The position numbers and the translations under genes were made by a program. DNA of 64,000 nucleotides, taken from Phallusia mammillata. Lineage: Eukaryota > Chordata > Ascidiacea > Phlebobranchia > Ascidiidae. Position 1 is the first letter of the stretch; each line of letters begins with the position of its first letter. Below the pieces are notes generated by a model. The model saw only the letters and a list, made by a program, of their open reading frames with translations, made no database searches and was not told the origin of the DNA. This document shows, one piece after another, positions 12,518-24,745 of this stretch. The stretch lies in NCBI GenBank assembly GCA_003260075.1, contig QLIY01000541.1, positions 1-64,000 on the forward strand, given 5' to 3'.

Positions 12518-13405
12518 ATTTGCAAACGTCATATCCATGACCAGTTTTTCAGTGCTATTAATCACCTTTTTTACCGGCCACGTCATCACACACGTGACAG
12601 TACAAAAACAGAGGAACTCAGACGTCAAACAACAACAAGATCAACAGGAAGCAATTCGACGACAATCAGCTAACTTAGCTTTTCACACGGCGTTAACATT
12701 TTAGCCAGCCCTTTACTCGTAAACAGATTGACGCCTACAGGAACCTTGTTCACGCATACTCTTTTACTTAACTTCTTACAAAGATTCTGTTAAGATTAGA
12801 TTCCAAAATTTTAGAGAAGAGTCAATGTATATCTTAATGAATGTCACTAACGTTTTGCATGAAACCGTTACATTCTTTTATACATTGTTTGTGAACCTTT
12901 TCGCCTTCCATTGTTAGTCAAGTGCAGAATTTTCCATATTGCCTCGCTACCCAAAATATGTATATATTGTATCATACTTATTGAACGCAGTGTTAAGGTA
13001 AACTTCGTGGTTAAGGCAATAGCGCAACTTACATTTTTGTATGTAGTTATATTTACGTGGTATATATACATACGAAAAAAAAGTAATGGTGTCCCTGTTT
13101 TTAACCATTTTTGCTCGTCTATATTTCCATATGTTATGATTGTCGTCATATTCACTGTTATATTCATTGCATTTTCGTTCATGCTACCATATCCACTACA
13201 AGAATTGCAGAGTCAATACCCATATTTGACAAGAATTTATGACATTATTTATCATTGCAACGCAAAGTATTGCTTCACTCCATCGTCACCCAGCGTTTTT
13301 AGTATGTTTTTTTGTCGCTTGTAAAGTGTCGCACGAAAATTTTGTAGGATTTCGAAATGTGTTTTTCATTCAAACACATTTAACACCCTTTTGGGGGGGA
13401 GATTT

Positions 13406-14075
13406 TGTAGCGGTCATGATATTAATGTGCACAAAGTTTATGTTCAACGTTAGCATGTTGTTTGCAATAATGTTGCACAGCATGTAGGGGAAGTGTTTAA
13501 CCTCTTTATAACTGGATGTAAGTGTTGGTATTTCCGTTCTCATGCAAGTCATAAGATATTTTGAGTCATTTTGTTATTCTAGAATCTTCTGCACAAACAT
13601 AAGGTGTTTGTTTATCATTACGCATACTTCCTCTTGTTTATACTGTCGTTTCCGTTTCAAGTTTAAAGTAGGACACAGCCGCTCGTACTTGAGAAGAAGC
13701 ATAGCAGCTCGGTCGAGGGCGCTATGACCTTATAAATTGCACCTTTGCCATAAAATGAATTCTATAACTTAAAGGAAAAAAGGTTTCACGCAATAGCCAA
13801 TATTTTGCTCTACTGTATATAGCTTATTTTCTACTTTGTCGCCAGGGAATTCTGGGTCTATTCTGGGTCTATTCTTAGACTATTTTTAGTCATTTGGTAG
13901 TCTATATTCTTCTATTTTGCTCCCTTTGGGGATGTGGAAGCTGATTTAATCGTTCGCCTTTAAACGTTTACTCAAGAATACAAAGAAATAAGAGACACTG
14001 TGTGGAGCTGTTATTGAGATGCAAAGATCAGACTCACCAAACCATTTGCAATGAACATTATAGTTTACACTGTAG
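13406..14075. repeat. Repeat unit copy 2 (empty MITE site)
   Basis: Near-identical to 10100-11301 without the MITE, and with one extra 14-bp tandem step (TCTGGGTCTATTC doubled near 13853). It is preceded by a short G run, so its left border may be an assembly join. Confidence 0.85.
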
Positions 14076-14257
14076 CCGCCCTTTACAAGTCGTCATCGAG
14101 GCAGGCGTGCCTACACCGGTCAAACTGCCACAATTGCCACAAGAAAATATACAGCCAAAGGCTATGAATGTAAAACGCTTGACATGAAGTGGTCGCTACG
14201 CATTGCTAGTAGCCTACAGGGCCTGCCCGTATACAATTTCAATTGTTTCCTGTAGTG

Positions 14258-14612
14258 CAGGGGTGGGGAACCTACTTAGTACTGCGGGCCGCATGAATTG
14301 CACAACATTTCCGGCGGTCCATTTTTTTTATTCCGTATTAAATACCCAAAGCACTCAAGTGGCTCAAAATTTCAACGCTCCTGATTTTATTTCTATTTGC
14401 TGCTACATTTACAACAAACAAGGCTTACAGGTTTATCACTAATTTCTACATAAAAAAAGAGTTTGCCCATTTTTTGGAACACACTAGCTTCATCACCGAT
14501 CTTTCTGTTTTTCCAAGATTAAATTTTAAATAACAATATAAGGATTCAACAATTTGTACAGAAAGCTAATAGCTCTAAAATCAATTTAAAACTAACACTA
14601 CATGGCAAATGA

Positions 14613-14673
<61 letters not shown>

Positions 14674-14943
14674 TTACTGCAAGGAGAGATAACCGAGTGG
14701 CTGTTGCGTCACAAGTATAGCACGTGGTTGAATGTATGTCATTTTTTATGAAAGTTTGACGTCTTAATGTTGAAAGGGGAGATATTGAAAATAAATCACC
14801 GATTACCCCCCCCCCCCGAAGTCATTCATAGAAATATATCTGTACATCAAAATTTTATTCTTTAGATATTTTTGTACACTTTAACAAAATTGTGACGCGG
14901 GCCACATTAAAAAGGTAAGCGGGCCGCAGGTTCCACACCCCTG
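14258..14943. mobile_element. hAT-like element with perfect 8-bp TSD, interior partly poly-C
   Basis: TIRs CAGGGGTGGGGAACCT and AGGTTCCACACCCCTG with GCGGGCCGC inside each end. CTGTAGTG is duplicated on both flanks. Contains C runs at 14614-14673 and 14806-14817. Confidence 0.9.
14614..14673. repeat. 60-base C run
   Basis: Inside the 14258-14943 hAT-like element. Confidence 0.95.
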
Positions 14944-15321
14944 CTGTAGTGCTTGACTGGACTAAACGTTTCAAACGTCCCTATTGTTTTGCTGTTGTAG
15001 AGATAATGCCCGAATGTGACAATAGGCTTACGACGTACAGATTAACTTTTGTATATGTTTGAAAGCTGCTGTGCATTTCAAAAAATCTTTTAAAAGCAAT
15101 GTTTAACATTAACTAGTTGTGTTTTGTTTGTTGGTTATTGCGTTATTCTTACAATAGAGTCCGCCTTTTAAATGCCTTTGTTATTGCCTTTCCGTTGAAT
15201 CTTTTCTTGTTTCATTGTTTGGCCAATGGGATTGGCAACATTAATATAGTTCAACCTATCAGATTCCATTAAATTCGAACAGTGCTGCTCAGATTCGTCG
15301 CTCAGGGAAAAACAAGTGGCC

Positions 15322-15438
15322 GAGACTTGAGAGGAAGCATAGCAGCTCGGTCGAGGGCGCTATGACCTTATAAATTGCACCTTTGCCATAAAATGAATTC
15401 TATAACTTAAAGGAAAAAAGGTTTCACGCAATAGCCAA
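15322..15438. repeat. Repeat unit copy 3 (fragment)
   Basis: Matches 13690-13803 (AGCATAGCAGCTCGGTCGAG onward), then diverges into the minisatellite region. Confidence 0.75.
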
Positions 15439-15539
15439 CATTAATAGGATTAGGTCTAACAACCTGCTGAACACAATGCAGCTGCCGCTTCAGTTGCTGA
15501 TCAATGTCAAATGTTTTTTCAGTTTTCCAGTTTTTCCAG

Positions 15540-16210
15540 GTCAAATTCTCAAAAGCCGTTACTTTGCTTGTCAAAACGAGCCCAAGATCTGTAGCTCTGT
15601 TCTTAAAACCAGCCCAACACGACAACCCAATTTGTGTTAAAACTAGCCCCAAAACCGCAACTTTGCTGACAAACCCCAAATCTTTAACTCTGTTTGTCAA
15701 AACTAGCCCAAAGCTACAACGCACTTTTTTCGAAACTAACCCCCAAACCGCAGCTTTGTTTGTCGCAATTAGCCCGAAAGCTGCAACTTTGCTTGTTCAA
15801 ACTGTCCAAAACCGCGAATTTGTTGTCAAAAGTAGCCCAAAACAGCAATTTTGCTTGTTTAAACTGTCCAAAATCCGCAACTCTGTTGTCAAATCGAGAC
15901 CAAAATCCGCAACTCTGCTCGTTTAAGCTTTGAATTTGAACAGTCTTAAAGCTGCAACTGTGTTTGTTACAACTAGCCCAAAAAACACAACTCTGCTTGT
16001 TTAAACTATAAAAACTGTCCAAAAGCCGCAACTGTTTTTGTCAAAACTAGCCCTAAAACCGCAACTCTGCTTGTTTAAACTTTAAAAATAAACTGTCCAA
16101 AAGCCGCAATTCTTTTGTCACAACTAGCCCTAAAACCGTAACTCTGCTTGTTTAAACTTCAAAAATAAACTGTCCCAAAGCCGCAACTGTGTTTGTCAAA
16201 AGTAGCTCAC
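15540..16210. repeat. Degenerate minisatellite
   Basis: About 15 imperfect steps of roughly 35-60 bp built on TTTGTCAAAACTAGCCCAAA and CCGCAACTCTGCTTGTTTAA. Open frames across it are a by-product of the period. Confidence 0.8.
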
Positions 16211-16286
16211 GACGGCGTCAAAACCAGCCCAAGAAACCACAAGACAAAAACACCCGCAGCGGAACCCTCAACTTATAAAACAACCA

Positions 16287-16767
16287 TAGGTGCCGAGTTT
16301 TACAAAAATGCAAGGTGGCGGACATAAAATATGACGTCACTAATGCGTGGAACTACAAGAACTCAAATTCAAAGCCAAACAAACTTTGCATAGAATGCAA
16401 CATTCGTCACATTTAGAAAAAAGATGTTTAAAACAATGTTTTGTTGGCAATTTCAACATCGTTGCTGTAACGTTTATCATTGGCTTAGCAACTTTAAAAA
16501 GGTTAACCATTTATTACAACACATTTGCACACAACAATGGCCCAACATTCACTGGTAGACAATTGTGTGTTTGACTTGATAAACAAGGCACTAACCAAAA
16601 CTGTTTGCAGTTTGAATCTGGAAGCTCTGGAAAAATCTGGAAATCTGGAGTTTGAATCTTGTTGCTGATGTATCGCAAGCAGGTTTGTTTAAAAGCCAAA
16701 TTGTTCGAAATTTTCTTTCGATTTGACGATATTTTGTACGTTACAGTATCATAAACAAACCAAAATA

Positions 16768-16839
<72 letters not shown>

Positions 16840-16859
16840 CCACCGAGTACTCGGCGCCT
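16287..16859. mobile_element. MITE with AGGCGCCGAG ends, copy 1
   Basis: Left end AGGTGCCGAGTTTTAC, right end GTACTCGGCGCCT. The middle holds a 70-base C run at 16769-16838. Confidence 0.75.
16769..16838. repeat. 70-base C run
   Basis: Inside the 16287-16859 MITE. Confidence 0.95.
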
Positions 16860-16931
16860 ATGAAAACAACCACAACTCAAAATGAAAAATGAGCCTAATA
16901 CGCCAATACTGTACTATCTTGTCGCCTTAAT

Positions 16932-17404
16932 GCAACAACCATAGGCGCCGAGAATAGGCGGTGGCGGGGTAGCGCCGCCACCTTAGGTTTTTAAACCACG
17001 GTGGCGGCCACCGTGGATATTTTGGTTAGTTTGCAGCGGAAACGTACGAAATTTCGTCAAATCTGAAAAAAAAAATGGAACAATTTTGCTTTTAAACAAA
17101 CGTGCTGGCAATACAGCCACCAAACGTGAGTTAGTGCTTTGTTTATGACGCCAAACATACAATGGTCTGCCAGTGAATTTTGGGTTATTGATGTGTACAG
17201 TGCAAATGTCATGTAACAAATAGTTAAATTTGAAACGTTGCTAAGCCCATGATAAATGTTACAGCAACGTGTTGCAATTGCGAACTAAACATTAAAGTTC
17301 GTTTGATTTTGATTTCTTGTGGTTGTACGCATTAGTGACGACAAATGAAGTGACATAATGTTTTATGTGCGCCACCTTGCATTTTTGTGAAACTCGGCGC
17401 CTAA
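16932..17404. mobile_element. MITE with AGGCGCCGAG ends, copy 2 (opposite orientation)
   Basis: AGGCGCCGAG at the left and GTGAAACTCGGCGCCT at the right. Contains a 10-bp-arm GC palindrome centred near 17006 (CACGGTGGC/GCCACCGTG). Confidence 0.78.
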
Positions 17405-17438
17405 GGCAACAACCATTATTTTTAGTGTTTACGATTTA

Positions 17439-17690
17439 AGTGTTTAAGAAGTAAAGAGCGCGAGTCCCGAAAAGACCGCGGGTTCGAATCCCACTGCAGG
17501 CTAGATTTTTCTAGTCTAAACCTTGGCATATACGAATGCTTGGTGAACTGCTGATTCGGTAAAAACCCCTTAATGGGTCTGGCATAATGTGATTTATATT
17601 TGAGTATGTCGTGATCGCTAGTGTGCATGGACGTTTCAAGCCTGATCCAAGTATGAACGTATTTATCGCAGCTTGCATGATGATGCTTTG
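17439..17690 (+). mobile_element. tRNA-derived SINE
   Basis: tRNA-like head with B box GGGTTCGAATCCC, then the body TGATTCGGTAAAAAC...GTCGTGATCGCTAGTGTGC shared with other copies. Confidence 0.75.
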
Positions 17691-17965
17691 TCACAGAATT
17701 ATCGCCTTTCTGCCTTTCTGTTAGTGAATTATACTTGAATAAGGTCGAACCAAGGTTAAAATAGTTTTATTGCTGGTCAGGGTAGAAATTTGTTGCTGTT
17801 AATCAGCTTTCGAAGGCCAAATAAACTTTTTTTGCATATTTGTGAAAAAAACAGAACTTTACAACTTGGTCAAAAAACATGACTTGTTATAAGTATTTAT
17901 TTTGAATCTTTACAGGGATTTGTGTTGCTGAAAACAAATCCTGATAGATTTCAAAGGACTATTCA

Positions 17966-18165
17966 GTGTGCGTGCGTAATTTTTTCAAAGTGCTGCATTC
18001 TTGTGTTTTCTCCTTTGAAGCGAATTTTTACGTTTATGAAGTTTTTTGCACAATCTTACCCCCCCCCCCAGTGTGCGTGCGTAATTTTTTCAAAGTGCTG
18101 CATTCTTGTGTTTTCTGCTTTGAAGCGAATTTTTACGTTTATCAAGTTTTTTTGCACAATCTTAT
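17966..18165. repeat. Direct duplication around a short C run
   Basis: AGTGTGCGTGCGTAATTTTT...GCACAATCTTA occurs on both sides of C at 18060-18069. Confidence 0.9.
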
Positions 18166-18174
18166 TCATCATAG

Positions 18175-18500
18175 GTCGAAACAGTGTGCAATCTCTGCTG
18201 CTTATCATTTATTGGCTCAATGCTTTTACGTTGATACTGTGACACTGAGCCGACTTCACTTTGGTTCCTAAGCAGTTGTTTGGCCATTGTGAGCCAGTTT
18301 CCTCTGCGGTGTTTGTCCAGTTGTGGCATCGCACAGACCAGGTGAGGCATGGGTCTTTAAACTGTTACTCCCAACAAACTGGAGTGACGTTCGATGGCTA
18401 CATTAGCCAATACGGCTCATCTTTCGTCACCAGCTGCAATGATGAGACCTTATACAATGAAACAGTGTGCACTGTCTGCAGCTTATCATTTATTCCGTTT
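18175..18500. repeat. Dispersed repeat B
   Basis: GCAATCTCTGCTGCTTATCA, TTTGTCCAGTTGTGGCATCG and CACCAGCTGCAATGATGAGA, shared with the copies at 30680, 32215, 49915, 57738, 61690 and 62330. Confidence 0.6.
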
Positions 18501-18618
18501 AATATAGAAATGGAAAATTACTTTTGGTACATATTTCTAAACACACACAAACAATTTCAGATAAACAAGAAAGACTACAGTTTCATAAGGTACAAAAACA
18601 ATTTAAATCTAGGGATAA

Positions 18619-19990
18619 AATGACCATTACGGCGTACATTTTGATGAAATGCTTTAGCACAATGTCTATCAATACAGCTGTAGTATGAATGTTGTTATGA
18701 TTGTACTAAATGCTATAGGCAAAATCCGTAAATTTATTATGTGTTTGATCCAAAGATCTCAATCACTCTGTCGCTTTCCTTCTTTGCACGAGCGTTGTAT
18801 CTCACAGATAGATCCGATGACCGAATCGTAGATGCCCGTAGAGAGGACAATTTCTCCACTATCCATTTCTTTGCCTTGATCCCCCCCCCCTCACAGATAG
18901 ATCCGATGACCGAATCGTAGATGCCCGTAGAGAGGACAGTTTCTCCACTATCCATTTCTTTTTCTTGATAAGTTGATCTTCTATTGCTTTTGAGTAAAGC
19001 AAAGGATTAAGGGCGCTGTTGATTGGAAGCAACAGACAAGCGCTCAACACATAAGCATCTGGTGGCATCTTGATTCCTCCAACACTCAAATATCCCATGA
19101 CACAAACTGGAATCCAGCAACAGAAGTCGGTCACAATCAACCTCGAGATTCTCTTCTGCATCTTGGAGCTGACATCAGTGCTTCTTGATGCTTTCATGCG
19201 GTTGCTCTGTTTGTAGATAAGAACATATGCAATCACCATGTAAATGAACATGAGGAAGTTGATTATAATAAGGAAAGTAGAATATTCCCAAGCAAATTCA
19301 CCAGTTGTGGCAAACAAACGTGGCATACAGACACTTGTTTTCCCATAATACCCAAAATCTCCCTTGATTGAACTACGAGGAAATGCTACATTGATAGTTT
19401 GTTTCACATCGTTCCAACTAGCCAGTTTTGCATTTCCCCCCCCCCCGACCATTACGGCGTACATTTTGATGAAATGCTTTAGCACAATGTCTATGAATGT
19501 TTTGACGTTGATGTTCATTAACATGAACGAATTATATCATTTAATACTATGGCCCCCCCCCCATTAAGAGCGCTGTTGATTGGAAGCAACAGACAAGCGC
19601 TCAACACATACGCATCTGGTGGCATCTTGATTCCTCCAACACTCAAATATCCCGTGAGACAAACCGGAATCCAGCAACAGAAGTCGGTCACAATCAACCT
19701 CGAGATTCTCTTCTGCATCTTGGAGCTGACATCAGTGCTTCTTGATGCTTTCATGCGGTTGCTCTGTTTGTAGATAAGAACATATGCAATAACCATGTAA
19801 ATGAACATGAGGAAGTTGATTGTAATAAGGAAAGTAGAATATTCCCAAGCAAATTCACCAGTTGTGGCAAACAAACGTGGCATACAACCACTTGTTTTTC
19901 CATAATATCCAAACTCTCCTTTGATTGAGTTACGAGGAAATGCTTTATTGATAGTTAATTTCACATCGTTCCAACTAGCCAGATTTGCAT
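18619..19990 (-). other. Duplicated 3' part of the receptor gene joined by poly-C runs
   Basis: The receptor segment from extracellular loop 2 to TM7 occurs twice: 18965-19435 and 19563-19990. A piece of the 3' flank also occurs twice (18619-18670 and 19447-19500), and the tail exon segment is repeated on both sides of the C run at 18881-18890. Over about 150 aligned residues I see nine differences, six of them in extracellular loop 2 (for example TSVCM versus TSGCM). This is either a haplotype misjoin or the remains of a second tandem receptor gene. Only one full-length gene is present. Confidence 0.8.
18733..18738 (-). terminator. Polyadenylation signal overlapping the receptor stop codon
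   Basis: Minus strand reads ACATAATAAATT, so AATAAA overlaps the TAA stop. A cleavage site further downstream was not identified. Confidence 0.35.
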
Positions 19991-22900
19991 TTACAATTCT
20001 TTCTGCAAGAAGTGACATGTTTTCTCTCGAGACAAAATCGGTTCCGAAAAAGTTGTTTGGAAACCAAACATCAGTTGCAAAATATTCCGAGGTGACTTGA
20101 AGCAAAGGAATAGTTGCCAAAACAATAGATGAAATCCAGCAAAACAATTCAGTAAGTACAATTCTACCTACTCGTACACTTCGAATAAGGAATGGTTTAA
20201 AGGCTGATACAAGGCGAAAAGTGGTCATTGCTGTCATAGTAAATGCCGAAGCTTCTGACGATACAATTGCAAGTGCTCCAAGTCCTGAACATAAACTACT
20301 TGATCTCCATTCCTTATCGTAAAGACAATACGATCCCGAGACTTGAGTTGCTTGTATAATAATTGCAAACAGGTAAACGCCCATGAGGAAATCAGCGAGA
20401 CTGAGGTTAAGGATGAAAATACTTGTGTTGATAAACACGTTTTGGTTTCTCTCGGTTTTCCATAAGCTCTGAGCAGTTGCTATAAACACAAAGGAATTTC
20501 CTCCCATAGCTAACAATGCTGTTATCCAGAAAATTGCTCGGTATATTGGATTGGCGATCATTTCGTTGACATCTGCAAATGCGTCCCCAGCCAAGTTCAC
20601 ACATTCGTCACTTCCGTCTGAACAATCCTGAATTCCATTCTGTACCAGTTTCCATTCTACCGACAATGGTTCCTTATTTGTGCAAAAAAACCTTTCCTCT
20701 TCACAGCGGCATCTGCTTTCATCAGATTCATTGTCACAATCAATAATTCCATCACAAACAGTTTTCCTGTCTATAGAAACCTTCCCGTTTGTTTTGCAAT
20801 AATACCTAGTTTTGTGACAAAGGTTTAAGAATTCATCTGAACCGTCGTCACAATCGACTTTTCCGTCGCACACCTGAGTGCTTTTTATGTTGATTCCCTT
20901 CTTTGAAAAGCAATAAAACGTATTTGTACAACCCAGTTCCCCGAGTAACCCAAGATGAGCACTAACTGTTCCGTCACATATGGAGTTTAACAGAACTTGG
21001 GGCTCGACCTCATGGTTGTCTACATAGCGTTTGAACAAAAATCTCAATAATTTGTTGTTGTTTTCTGTGCACTTTAGGAAATTGTCCAATCCAAGACCTT
21101 TTTCGTCTACACATTGTTCATAACTTTTATGATTCGTTAAGGTTTTCTTGGTTGTTTGATTACCACATTGAAAACTTGAATTGGACAGTTTCGAATATAC
21201 AGACTTATTTTGACCATGAATCTGATCGAACTGACAATCACCCCTCTTGCCATTACAAACACTGTTAATAAAACATAAATGTTCATCTGACTTGTCAAAG
21301 CAATCTGCTATTCCGTCACAGACTTGCTTGGGAGATATAATAAACATTTTATCCAAGCACTGAAAACATTTGAACTGTCCGTTGACAAAACAAAGATCAG
21401 ATTTGTCAGAACATTGAGCCACTGAATCGTAGACGTTGGATTGAGGCAAAACACAAACACCTTGTCTTGATGATCCTGAGCATTTAAATCCAAATCCTTC
21501 TCTGATTTCGTCGCTGGTGTCATTGCAGTTAATAACAGTATTACAGTAGTTAATACTATTAACGACTTGTTGATTTTCACAAAAAAGCAAATCCCAACAA
21601 AAGGTTTGTGGGGTTTTGCATGCAGTTGAAACACAAACTACTTTCTCAGTAGTACAGTTATTAATGTCTTCAGCACACGATGGTTGAACTACAGTATTGC
21701 ACTTTGCTGGAACTGAAGAATGTACAAGATACCTGGCAAGTTGTTTACTCTTACAAGTTGTAGCAAACATTGTGCAAGATTGACATGTGAAATTGGAAAC
21801 TGAGCAGAGTTCATCACTCCCATCAGAACAATCTTCTAAGCCGTCACCCAACCATTCAAAAGGTATACATCTGCCAGTAGATGGGCAATGTTTGTTAACA
21901 GGATCACACGGACATCTGGCGTAAACACTAGAGCAGTTACATGTGTAATGTGTCTCGTCACTCCCATCAAAACAGTCACGATTTTCATCACATAATAAAG
22001 ATCTATTGATGCAACTCTTTTCCATACCAATGCATTGTTTCGTCCCAACACATGCACATTCAAACTGGTGAGCAGGACAAGTGCAATTAACTTCATCACT
22101 CCAATCTCCACAGTTATTTATTTTATCACATTGTTTTTCTTTGCTGATACAGTCATAACCTGTTGTGCAGTTCTTGGTTTTGTAGCAGTCGCATTCAAAC
22201 TTATGTACGGGACAAATGCAATTCAATTCATCACTCCAATCACCACAGTCATTTTTTCCATCGCATTGTTTGGGTTTTGTGATGCAACCATAAGCGGTAC
22301 TACAATTTTTCGTCGTGTAGCAAGGACATTCAAATTTGTGAGCTGGACAAGTGCAGTTGAATTCATCACTCCCATCAATGCAGTTACTTACACCATCACA
22401 CTTCAGGTCTTTACTAAGGCAACCAACAAACAAGCAATTTCCGCCCTGGTAACAGTTGCATTCAAAATGATCAGCTGGGCAAGTGCAATTGACTTCATCA
22501 CTCCAATCCAGACAATCATTCCAGCCATCACATAACTGGTCTTTTCTGATCGAACTGTAGAAAAGGCAAGTTTTGTTCTTATGGCAAGGGCACTCAAACC
22601 TATCATCTAGGTAAGTGCAGTTTATTTCGTCACTCCAATCATGACAGTCATTCCATCCGTTACATTGTTGATCCTTTCTTATACGTTCGGGTTGAAGCAG
22701 ACAGTTCTTTATTTTAGAGCAAGCACATTCAAACTTTTCCGGTAGACTATACAGGCAGTTAATCTCGTCGCTTCCGTCGAAACAATCTATTTCCAAGTCG
22801 CATTTCCCCACGACGCATCCGTATTTATTTCTGCATGTAGTGTTGAAGCAGTCACACCGAAACCTGTCTGCTGGACAGTTGTCTGCAAATTCTTGGCTGT

Positions 22901-24725
22901 AATCTCCACACCAATTTATACCTCTGTTAACCTTCCAAGTTTCAAAACATCCTGGTCTGTCCCCACACCGACCCAACTTGTGACAAGCACATTCGAACAT
23001 TGAAGAAGGGCAGGTGCAGTTGGGACCACGGTACGGTTTCTCGCACACCGGAAGATTTTCAGGTTCTGTGGGTAAAAAATGGACTCGATCAGACATTTAA
23101 AAAACTAGTAGCCTATGTGTAGAATATTTTTAGTGGTATTATAATAATAATAATTAGTTTAGAAATTAAGAAAAGCAGCACCTTAAATTTTATGTTTCAA
23201 CTCAAATGGCCTGTACAAGCCCCAACATTCACCAGAAAATCTCCCAAATTAGTTACATTCACACAAGTGGTGCAAAGGAATTTGTGCTTATTTAATACCG
23301 TTTTTTGGCGAAAGGTTATTTATTAGAAGTACTTTTTAAACCAACTTTTAAAATGCAACTAATGGCCAAAAGCTTACTAAATAATAGTTTCTGCCCCGAC
23401 CCTGTGTTTAATAATTTAGCTCTTTGCGCCACCTATCGATGTTTAGCAAATTTTTGGGCATGTCGTGAGATATAGTCCACCATGTACATCCAATGCTATG
23501 GGTCCCAAAAGCTTCGTATTCGCAATAAAAAGTGAAATAGTTTCGTCAACAAGTAGTCAGATCAAAGTACCCCAGGCCCATTAAAAGAGTTAACCGAATC
23601 AGCCGGTCACCACCACATGGCAAGGCGTAGGTTAGAAAAATCTAGCCTGCGGTGGTATTCGAACCCACGACAGGAGTTTTTCTGAGACTCGCGTTCTACC
23701 AACTGAAACTGTCAGTGGTAAACCCATCGAAAATTGAATCACAAGCACCATTAACTGCCTGCCTTGTATGCTACACATGTCAACTTCGTAGTAGAGGATC
23801 GCCATTTAAACCGTATGAGTTAAGATAAACATAAATTTACAACTGGGATCAGCCCTGAAGTGTCTATGCAGACCAGCAATCACGGCACTGTCGTATATAA
23901 ATCACAGTACGCCAGGCGCGTTAAAGGTAAGTATGACATGAAATTTACTAAATTTACGTTTTAATCATTCGGTCCTGGCCTGTTAAACAAAACTTGTAGG
24001 GCCCTAACGACTGGTTCCAACAAAGTTTTACCCCCAATCGTGTAATACTCACAGTGTGCCTCACTCTCTGGTGAGCTCCCGGCACATAACGGTTCATAAT
24101 ACGGTGTACCTGCAGCGCATTTGGCCATGATCCACCAATAAAGCCATTCACTATTTTGCGCTCCATAACGTTTCGACGTTGCCCAGTTATTTCCGGCTTG
24201 GTGATTGTTTAGAGTGCTATTGTAACGCTATATGTGCTTATACCAACTTAAATAATCTCAACTCAATGCAAACAGCCTCAACTCAATTCGAAAAATCAGG
24301 TATAACTACTAACACAGGAATTCACAGCAAGCGGGTTTGCTAAATTTGAATAGGTGACACACTCAAATATTTTAAATGCAGTATGTGTAAAAAATGCTGA
24401 CGGTTTCGGCTATTAGGGTTAGTCTGAGGTTTTATAATAATAATAACAATAAAATTAACCTAAAAACCTAGTTGTTTATGTTAAATTTAGTCCCTAACCC
24501 AGTTTTACTGTTTTTTCACGCCCTCCATCGGTATTTAGAAAACCGTGTGTGCTGTGAGTTCTTATGTTAGTAGCTCTACCGAAAAAAAGGCAGAAAGTGT
24601 AAATAATGTGTTTTATGTCAGATAAACTTACTTGTATAAGGCCGTGGAGCGAGACTGAGATCCTCACCCGGACATTCACCTTCCACGCATCCGACAAAAA
24701 ACAACAGAAACAATAACCACAACAT
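18737..24725 (-). CDS. LDL-receptor class A multi-repeat GPCR (GRL101/LGR-like, without leucine-rich repeats)
   Basis: Predicted cell-surface G-protein coupled receptor. Exon 1 (24632-24725) encodes a hydrophobic signal peptide starting MLWLLFLLFFVG and ends in phase 1 at GTAAGT. Exon 2 starts at 23065 after a CACAG acceptor and is one very long exon. It holds about 13-14 LDLa-type modules (CxDGSDE, CHDWSDE and similar), many with an extra FECxC...KNC cysteine pair. After the last SDGSDEC only about 20 residues precede seven hydrophobic helices with LADFLMGVYL (TM2) and NSALNPLLYS (TM7). No leucine-rich repeats are visible, unlike Lymnaea GRL101 or the relaxin receptors. The assembled sequence is broken by poly-C runs at 18881, 19436 and 19553 flanked by duplicated copies of the 3' part. 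With duplicates removed the protein would be about 1,258 residues, ending EIFGSNT. AATAAA overlaps the stop (TAATAAA). The ligand is unknown. Confidence 0.85.
23570..23725 (-). mobile_element. tRNA-derived SINE, 5' part
   Basis: CCGAATCAGCCGGTCACC, then TATTCGAACCCACGACAGGA and the A-box side ACTCGCGTTCTACCAACTG. Confidence 0.72.
23838..23925 (-). mobile_element. SINE body fragment
   Basis: ACTGGGATCAGCCCTGAAGTG...CACAGTACGCCAGGC, the 3' body of the same SINE. Confidence 0.7.
24050..24275 (+). repeat. Dispersed repeat A
   Basis: CTCTGGTGAGCTCCCGGCAC, GTTATTTCCGGCTTGGTGAT and an AATCTCAACTCAATGC tail. Confidence 0.65.
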
Positions 24726-24745
24726 GTTTATGATTTCTATGCAGA

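Noticed and set aside
12881-13324. Hydrophobic open frame with three possible membrane segments
   Set aside because: No ATG start, no family motif and no convincing splice borders. AT-rich DNA easily gives hydrophobic frames.
15504-15926. 140-codon frame with LFVKTSPK-like repeats
   Set aside because: Follows the minisatellite period. Frames on the other strand are equally open.
22035-22535. 166-codon plus-strand frame over the receptor
   Set aside because: Shadow of the LDLa modules on the opposite strand.
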